Source: an uncultured Candidatus Saccharibacteria bacterium (lineage in GTDB: Bacteria > Patescibacteria > Saccharimonadia > Saccharimonadales > UBA5946). From it: a DNA stretch of 9,550 nucleotides. The notes beneath the pieces were generated by a model. That model searched no databases. It was not told the DNA's origin and saw only the letters and a program-made list of their open reading frames with translations. The stretch lies in NCBI GenBank assembly GCA_946886435.1, contig CAMPIR010000027.1, positions 1 to 9,550 on the forward strand. Direction: 5' to 3'. Below are positions 6,425 through 9,550 of this stretch, piece after piece. The stretch's first letter is position 1; each line of letters begins with the position of its first letter. The position numbers were made by a program, and so were the translations under genes.

Positions 6425-7450
6425 TTACTTAACGGTGCCGTAGGTTGTAAGGAGTATTAGGGCGGTTATGGCAGCAATAATGCTGGCATCGACGCCAGGA
6501 TGTGTTGCAACGAAATGCTCACCTGTCGTGATTGTCTGCTGGAAGGCTGAGCGATGGGTTAGGGCATAGCCAACTACCGACACGCAGACGAGGACTAAAC
6601 TGATTATTGCCGTGACGGGTGCGCTTTTGTGTGTGAGCATACTGAGAACTGATATACGTGAGTTCGATCCGGTCTGGATAGCCGCTGTTGCGATAGGCGC
6701 AGCTTCAGTGGGTGCTGTATTTGGGCTCGTGGCGTCTCCGGCCTCCTTTGCTGCGGGCTCGTTCGTCGGCTCGGCTGGACTGGTTGGCGGAGTTGCTTCA
6801 GGAGCAGGTGTGCTCGGTGACGGTTGAGTAGCAGCTGGCGTTGATGACGGAGCCGGCGGTGCTGGTGCGGGTGCCGCTGGAGCTACTGGCGCCGGGGCGG
6901 CGCTAGCACGTGACCCATAGTGCGCAACAACAATAGTCTGCTGGCCCTCGCTCTGATAACTCGGCGTGTTAACGATACCAAAGCCAACATCAATGTACTG
7001 TCCAAGAACATTCGCCTGGTGCGAGGGGCTATTCATCCAACCGTCAATCGTTGATTGGCTGGAGGAAAACCCATACGCTAAGTTCTCGCCAGCTCGCGTG
7101 TAGGAATAGCCTGCTTGCTGGAAAAAATACCATGGTTCAGTACCATCAGGCGCCGTGTGGGCCCAGTAGTTATGCGCTGCCATGTGCTCTGCTTTCATCT
7201 GCGCAGAGTTGTTGAGTTGCGCGTCCAGCGTCAGTGATCCGAGGCCGTTCGCGGAACGGGCAGTATTGGTCCCGCTGAGTAGGCCGCTTCGGCTCATTTC
7301 GGTCGCATAGGCAAGGACCTTAGGTGAAAAACTAATATTTCCCGGTAAAGATCCGGCATCAAGGCGTACGATGAAAAACGCTGCCAATAGTACCGTCAGA
7401 AAACCAATTCGACGGAGATGAAACACATGCTTTTTTTGTTTTTGTTTCAT
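6425..7450 (-). CDS. Membrane-anchored CAP-domain (SCP/YkwD-like) protein
   Basis: The protein has 341 residues. A basic N-terminus (MKQKQKKHVFHLRR) precedes a hydrophobic segment (about 15-29) acting as signal peptide or anchor. The extracellular CAP domain (about 57-180) shows NYWAHTAPDGTEPW (H98), AGENLAYGFSSS (E122) and WMNSPSHQANVLG (H144), followed by DVGFGIV and a final VVAHYG strand. A low-complexity Ala/Pro/Thr/Ser linker spans about 184-250, and two further hydrophobic helices lie near 276-298 and 322-338. CAP proteins are secreted or surface proteins with varied, often unknown roles; in bacteria the YkwD-like group is the nearest match. The double C-terminal membrane segment makes this one unusual and would hold the domain at the cell surface. 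It is convergent with dnaE (10 bp between stops) and lies 19 bp downstream of the methyltransferase gene. No Shine-Dalgarno precedes the ATG. Confidence 0.9.
   Translation of the reverse strand: MKQKQKKHVFHLRRIGFLTVLLAAFFIVRLDAGSLPGNISFSPKVLAYATEMSRSGLLSGTNTARSANGLGSLTLDAQLNNSAQMKAEHMAAHNYWAHTAPDGTEPWYFFQQAGYSYTRAGENLAYGFSSSQSTIDGWMNSPSHQANVLGQYIDVGFGIVNTPSYQSEGQQTIVVAHYGSRASAAPAPVAPAAPAPAPPAPSSTPAATQPSPSTPAPEATPPTSPAEPTNEPAAKEAGDATSPNTAPTEAAPIATAAIQTGSNSRISVLSMLTHKSAPVTAIISLVLVCVSVVGYALTHRSAFQQTITTGEHFVATHPGVDASIIAAITALILLTTYGTVK
6701..6901 (-). repeat. Low-complexity Ala/Pro/Thr-rich linker coding region
   Basis: This stretch encodes residues 184-250 of the CAP protein: mainly Ala, Pro, Thr and Ser with scattered Glu, first in PAP/APA-type units, then looser. 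It is the kind of flexible spacer that lifts a domain off a membrane or through a cell wall. Such GC-rich repetitive DNA tends to vary in length between strains; that is inference here. Confidence 0.8.
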
Positions 7451-7463
7451 GATGCTAATTGTT

Positions 7464-7472
7464 ATTATATCA
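7464..7472 (-). promoter_or_regulatory. Extended -10 promoter of the CAP gene, overlapping the upstream stop codon
   Basis: Read on the minus strand, 7472 to 7464 is TGATATAAT, a perfect extended -10 (TG, one base, TATAAT). The first three bases, TGA at 7472-7470, are the stop codon of the methyltransferase gene. Thirteen bases separate the hexamer from the ATG at 7450, so a transcript would have a leader of only about 6 bases with no Shine-Dalgarno. No -35 is evident 17-18 bp upstream. Confidence 0.65.
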
Positions 7473-7961
7473 GGATTTTAACGAAAGACTATAGAGTGCT
7501 ATCCCGGTTGCAACGCTAACATTGAACGACTCCTTTGAGCCCTGCATTGGTATCTCCAAGAGTACTTCGCACTCATCGCGTAGCGCTCTGGTGATACCGT
7601 TCACTTCTTCGCCGAGCAGGAGGGCTATTTTTTCCGGCGGTCTGTAGTTGGGGAGTAAAACTGATCGTGTATCTTGTTCTAGTCCGACGATAACGTACCC
7701 AGCCGTCCTGAGCGCTGCAAAGTCGAGTGACTCTTGGTGTTCGAAAGGCACCAACGATTCCGCGCCGAGAGCTGTCTTATTGATCTGTTTAGTGATCTTT
7801 TCGGTGAGGTGTGGCAAGCGTGTATCGCCAGCGATGCGCGGGTAGGGAGTGTAGCCGCTACATATGATGCGGCGCACACCGAAACCTTCGGCCGATCGAA
7901 AAATCGACCCGACGTTGTGTGTTGATCGAATGTTATGGGCTATCAAAACTATTTCTTGCAT
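7470..7961 (-). CDS. SpoU/TrmH-family RNA 2'-O-methyltransferase
   Basis: The enzyme is predicted to transfer a methyl group from S-adenosylmethionine to a ribose 2'-OH of tRNA or rRNA. It has 163 residues, a single SPOUT domain with the three family motifs: motif 1 NIRSTHNVGSIFRSAEGFG (10-28, with conserved N16 and R22), motif 2 LLLGEEVNGI (114-123) and motif 3 IPMQGSKESFNVSVATGIAL (137-156). Motifs 2 and 3 form the trefoil knot that binds the cofactor. It lacks the N-terminal RNA-binding extension of RlmB, so a compact tRNA methylase (TrmH- or TrmL-like, E. coli TrmL being of similar length) is the better guess, but the target cannot be read from the sequence. It is transcribed toward the CAP gene and divergently from the pilus ATPase. 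No Shine-Dalgarno precedes its ATG; a -10 box lies 12 bases upstream. Confidence 0.92.
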   Translation of the reverse strand: MQEIVLIAHNIRSTHNVGSIFRSAEGFGVRRIICSGYTPYPRIAGDTRLPHLTEKITKQINKTALGAESLVPFEHQESLDFAALRTAGYVIVGLEQDTRSVLLPNYRPPEKIALLLGEEVNGITRALRDECEVLLEIPMQGSKESFNVSVATGIALYSLSLKS

Positions 7962-7973
7962 ATGGTGTTCTCT

Positions 7974-7979
7974 ATTATA
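7974..7979 (-). promoter_or_regulatory. -10 box of the methyltransferase gene
   Basis: On the minus strand 7979 to 7974 is TATAAT, a perfect consensus, preceded by GCGGG rather than TG. Twelve bases (AGAGAACACCAT) separate it from the ATG at 7961, so the predicted transcript has only about 5 leader bases. No good -35 was found at 16-18 bp. Confidence 0.55.
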
Positions 7980-7983
7980 CCCG

Positions 7984-8012
7984 CTGATAATAGTTATGCT
8001 TTTTGGTACAAT
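7984..8012 (+). promoter_or_regulatory. Promoter of the pilus ATPase gene
   Basis: TGGTACAAT (8004-8012) is an extended -10 with hexamer TACAAT at 8007-8012. CTGATA at 7984-7989 is a 4/6 match to TTGACA at exactly 17 bp spacing. The hexamer ends 8 bases before ATG 8021, the same distance as in dnaE, so the transcript is predicted to begin at or next to the start codon. An alternative -10, GATAAT at 7986-7991, would give a leader of about 22 bases. Confidence 0.6.
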
Positions 8013-8014
8013 CT

Positions 8015-8020
8015 AAGGAG
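8015..8020 (+). promoter_or_regulatory. Shine-Dalgarno-like AAGGAG directly abutting the pilB start
   Basis: AAGGAG touches ATG 8021 with no spacer, which is too close for normal use. The next ATG in frame is about 50 codons further and would cut into the N-terminal domain, so ATG 8021 is kept. The motif could be a relic, or could work only on a longer transcript with unusual geometry. Confidence 0.4.
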
Positions 8021-9550
8021 ATGCCCGACGACCAAACCCAGAAGTACCGCGAACAAGACGAACAAAGCACGCAGCAACGAGCTGCACTTCTTGGGCTGCG
8101 CTACCTCGATAGCCGCGAGATTGCCACGTCGACCCCGCTCGTTCCGGACATCTTGACGGTTGACGAGATGTATAAAGGGAAGCTTGTGCCGCTACAGGCC
8201 GGCGGTGATGATCAAGCCTATGTTTTTGCGATTACTTCAACCACACCTCAATCTGTTATGCGGGCAATAACTCAGTCGTATAACAACAACGGCCGTGCGG
8301 TTGAGTTTTTACTGATGAGCAATCTTGGGTTTCGTGATTTCATGAAACGATATGACCCGCCTCGAGAAGTGCACTACGATGATGTCAAGATAGCGCGTGA
8401 GGGTGACAGCGACACGCTTGCTGCCGTGTCTGAGACGTTGGAGTCGGTCAGCACCGACAAGATCATGGACTACATAATCGACCAGGCCGATAGGCTCGGT
8501 GCCAGTGACATACATATCGAGAACCAGCGCGAGAATGTTCGCATCCGTCTCCGTGTTGATGGTGCGCTGCATCCGATAGCCGAGATTAGTCGCGATAAAT
8601 ACCGTGTTCTACAGGGCTCGCTAGCGTCACGCGCAAACCTGTCGACTGCAGCAACCGAACCGCAAACTGGTCATATGTCACGCGAGTCATCAATCGAGGC
8701 TGACAAGCTGATAAATATGCGTGTCGAAACTGTACCGACGGCCTATGGCATGGATGTTGTCGTCCGGTTATTTAACTTTGACGAGAGCATGCTAAGGCTC
8801 GATAAGCTCGGACTTGCGGAGGGTTCGCTCGAGCAGATCAATGAGGTGATTAAACACCCGCACGGACTTGTGCTCGTCGTCGGGCCGACTGGTGCCGGAA
8901 AATCCACCACACTTTTTAGTATCATCAACGCGCTTAACGACCCGTCACGTAAAATCCTCACCCTCGAGGATCCGATCGAGATCACCGTGCCTGGCGTAAC
9001 GCAGATACCGGTTAATACGGGCGCTGGTGCAAACTTTGCTGATCACCTGCGTGCGGTACTCCGTCTCGATCCAGACGTCGTTATGGTCGGTGAGATTCGC
9101 GACAATGACACGGCCAAGACCGCTATCCAGGCTTCGATAACCGGCCACCTCGTTCTCTCAACGTTCCATGCGAGTACGGCCGCTGCCGCATTTTCACGTA
9201 TGATCGATATGATTGGTCAAAACCCGATCTTTGCCAATGCGATCCAGATGGTGCTTTCGCAGCGCTTGGTGCGACGGCTCGATGATGTGACGAAAATCGA
9301 ATACGAACCGGACGAAGCCACGAAAACCTGGATACGAGATAGTCTCGCCAACTTGCCTGAGGGGGTAGAAAAGCCAAATCTCGACGCTATAAAGCTCTAT
9401 AGGCCAGGTAGCAGTGAGGACGTACCGTTCGGCTATCGGGGTCGTATTATGATCATGGAACAGCTGATGGTGACCCCTAGTATCCAAAAACTTATCAGAG
9501 GTGAGATGACAGACATAGACGTTCGTGCCATCGAGCAAGCAGCGATCACC
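8021..9550 (+). CDS. pilB: GspE/PilB-family type IV pilus assembly ATPase, 3'-truncated by window edge
   Basis: This is the hexameric cytoplasmic motor predicted to power type IV pilus (or type II-like) extension by ATP hydrolysis. 510 codons are visible with no stop; the family is usually about 550-580 residues, so the end lies outside. An N-terminal MshEN-like domain (about 15-130) is followed by the second N-terminal domain starting near ASDIHIE (161-167). The ATPase domain has Walker A GPTGAGKSTTL (288-298), Walker B LRLDPDVVMVGEIRD (347-361) and the histidine box TGHLVLSTFH (374-383). The arginine-rich RLVRRL (415-420) and GYRGR (471-475) motifs remain, but the four cysteines that normally flank them in the zinc-binding insert are absent, and the whole visible protein has no cysteine. 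The retraction ATPase PilT is unlikely because of the large N-terminal part and the C-terminal insert. No pilin or pilC gene is visible; they may follow to the right. Confidence 0.93.
   Translation, partial: MPDDQTQKYREQDEQSTQQRAALLGLRYLDSREIATSTPLVPDILTVDEMYKGKLVPLQAGGDDQAYVFAITSTTPQSVMRAITQSYNNNGRAVEFLLMSNLGFRDFMKRYDPPREVHYDDVKIAREGDSDTLAAVSETLESVSTDKIMDYIIDQADRLGASDIHIENQRENVRIRLRVDGALHPIAEISRDKYRVLQGSLASRANLSTAATEPQTGHMSRESSIEADKLINMRVETVPTAYGMDVVVRLFNFDESMLRLDKLGLAEGSLEQINEVIKHPHGLVLVVGPTGAGKSTTLFSIINALNDPSRKILTLEDPIEITVPGVTQIPVNTGAGANFADHLRAVLRLDPDVVMVGEIRDNDTAKTAIQASITGHLVLSTFHASTAAAAFSRMIDMIGQNPIFANAIQMVLSQRLVRRLDDVTKIEYEPDEATKTWIRDSLANLPEGVEKPNLDAIKLYRPGSSEDVPFGYRGRIMIMEQLMVTPSIQKLIRGEMTDIDVRAIEQAAIT

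Noticed and set aside
6612..6827. Plus-strand 71-codon frame with hydrophobic Gly/Ala-rich translation
   Set aside because: It is the antisense of the Ala/Pro-rich linker of the CAP gene; the hydrophobic look is a composition effect.
9194..9538. Minus-strand 114-codon frame near the right edge
   Set aside because: It lies wholly inside the strongly supported pilus ATPase frame and shows no recognisable protein features.
1..9550. Recoding of UGA as glycine (Gracilibacteria/Absconditabacteria type)
   Set aside because: The methyltransferase ends at a TGA with a family-typical C-terminus, and no gene contains an in-frame TGA.
1..9550. CRISPR array, tRNA, rRNA, insertion sequence or phage module
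   Set aside because: No spaced direct repeats, cloverleaf-like sequences, transposase-like frames or terminal inverted repeats were seen. All spacers are under 80 bp.

Overview
The window is a compact, almost fully coding bacterial chromosome segment with a standard genetic code; TAA, TAG and TGA are all used as stops. The organism is most likely a member of the Patescibacteria/CPR, with Candidatus Saccharibacteria (TM7) the best guess. This rests on the style of the proteins: a GalU with an unusual glycine-motif region, a DUF5665-like small membrane protein, a surface CAP-domain protein, a single-domain SpoU methylase and a type IV pilus ATPase, packed with very short spacers. It is a judgement from recognition, not from a marker gene. 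The TGA stop argues against the UGA-recoding lineages Gracilibacteria and Absconditabacteria.

Layout. At the left edge is the 3' part of gatB (tRNA-dependent amidotransferase subunit B), followed 10 bp later by galU (UDP-glucose pyrophosphorylase). Next comes a two-gene cassette of small single-pass membrane proteins with its own extended -10 promoter. A complete 1215-residue replicative DNA polymerase III alpha subunit (dnaE) follows, also behind an extended -10 element. Convergent to dnaE and only 10 bp away is a minus-strand pair: a membrane-anchored CAP-domain (YkwD/SCP-like) protein and, upstream of it, a SpoU/TrmH-type RNA 2'-O-methyltransferase. A 59-bp divergent promoter region separates the methyltransferase from a GspE/PilB-family pilus assembly ATPase that runs off the right edge.

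How they fit together. The genes are mostly housekeeping: tRNA charging by transamidation, sugar-nucleotide supply for glycans, replication and RNA modification. Two surface functions are added, the CAP protein and the pilus motor. No mobile element, CRISPR array, rRNA or tRNA gene was seen.

Most notable signals. (1) Four of the genes have a -10 box 8 to 13 bp before the start codon, so their transcripts should have almost no 5' leader. (2) In one of these, the stop codon of the upstream gene is part of the extended -10 element. (3) The PilB-like ATPase has no cysteine in its visible 510 residues and has lost the tetracysteine zinc motif. (4) The DnaE PHP domain appears to keep a full set of metal ligands, compatible with intrinsic proofreading.
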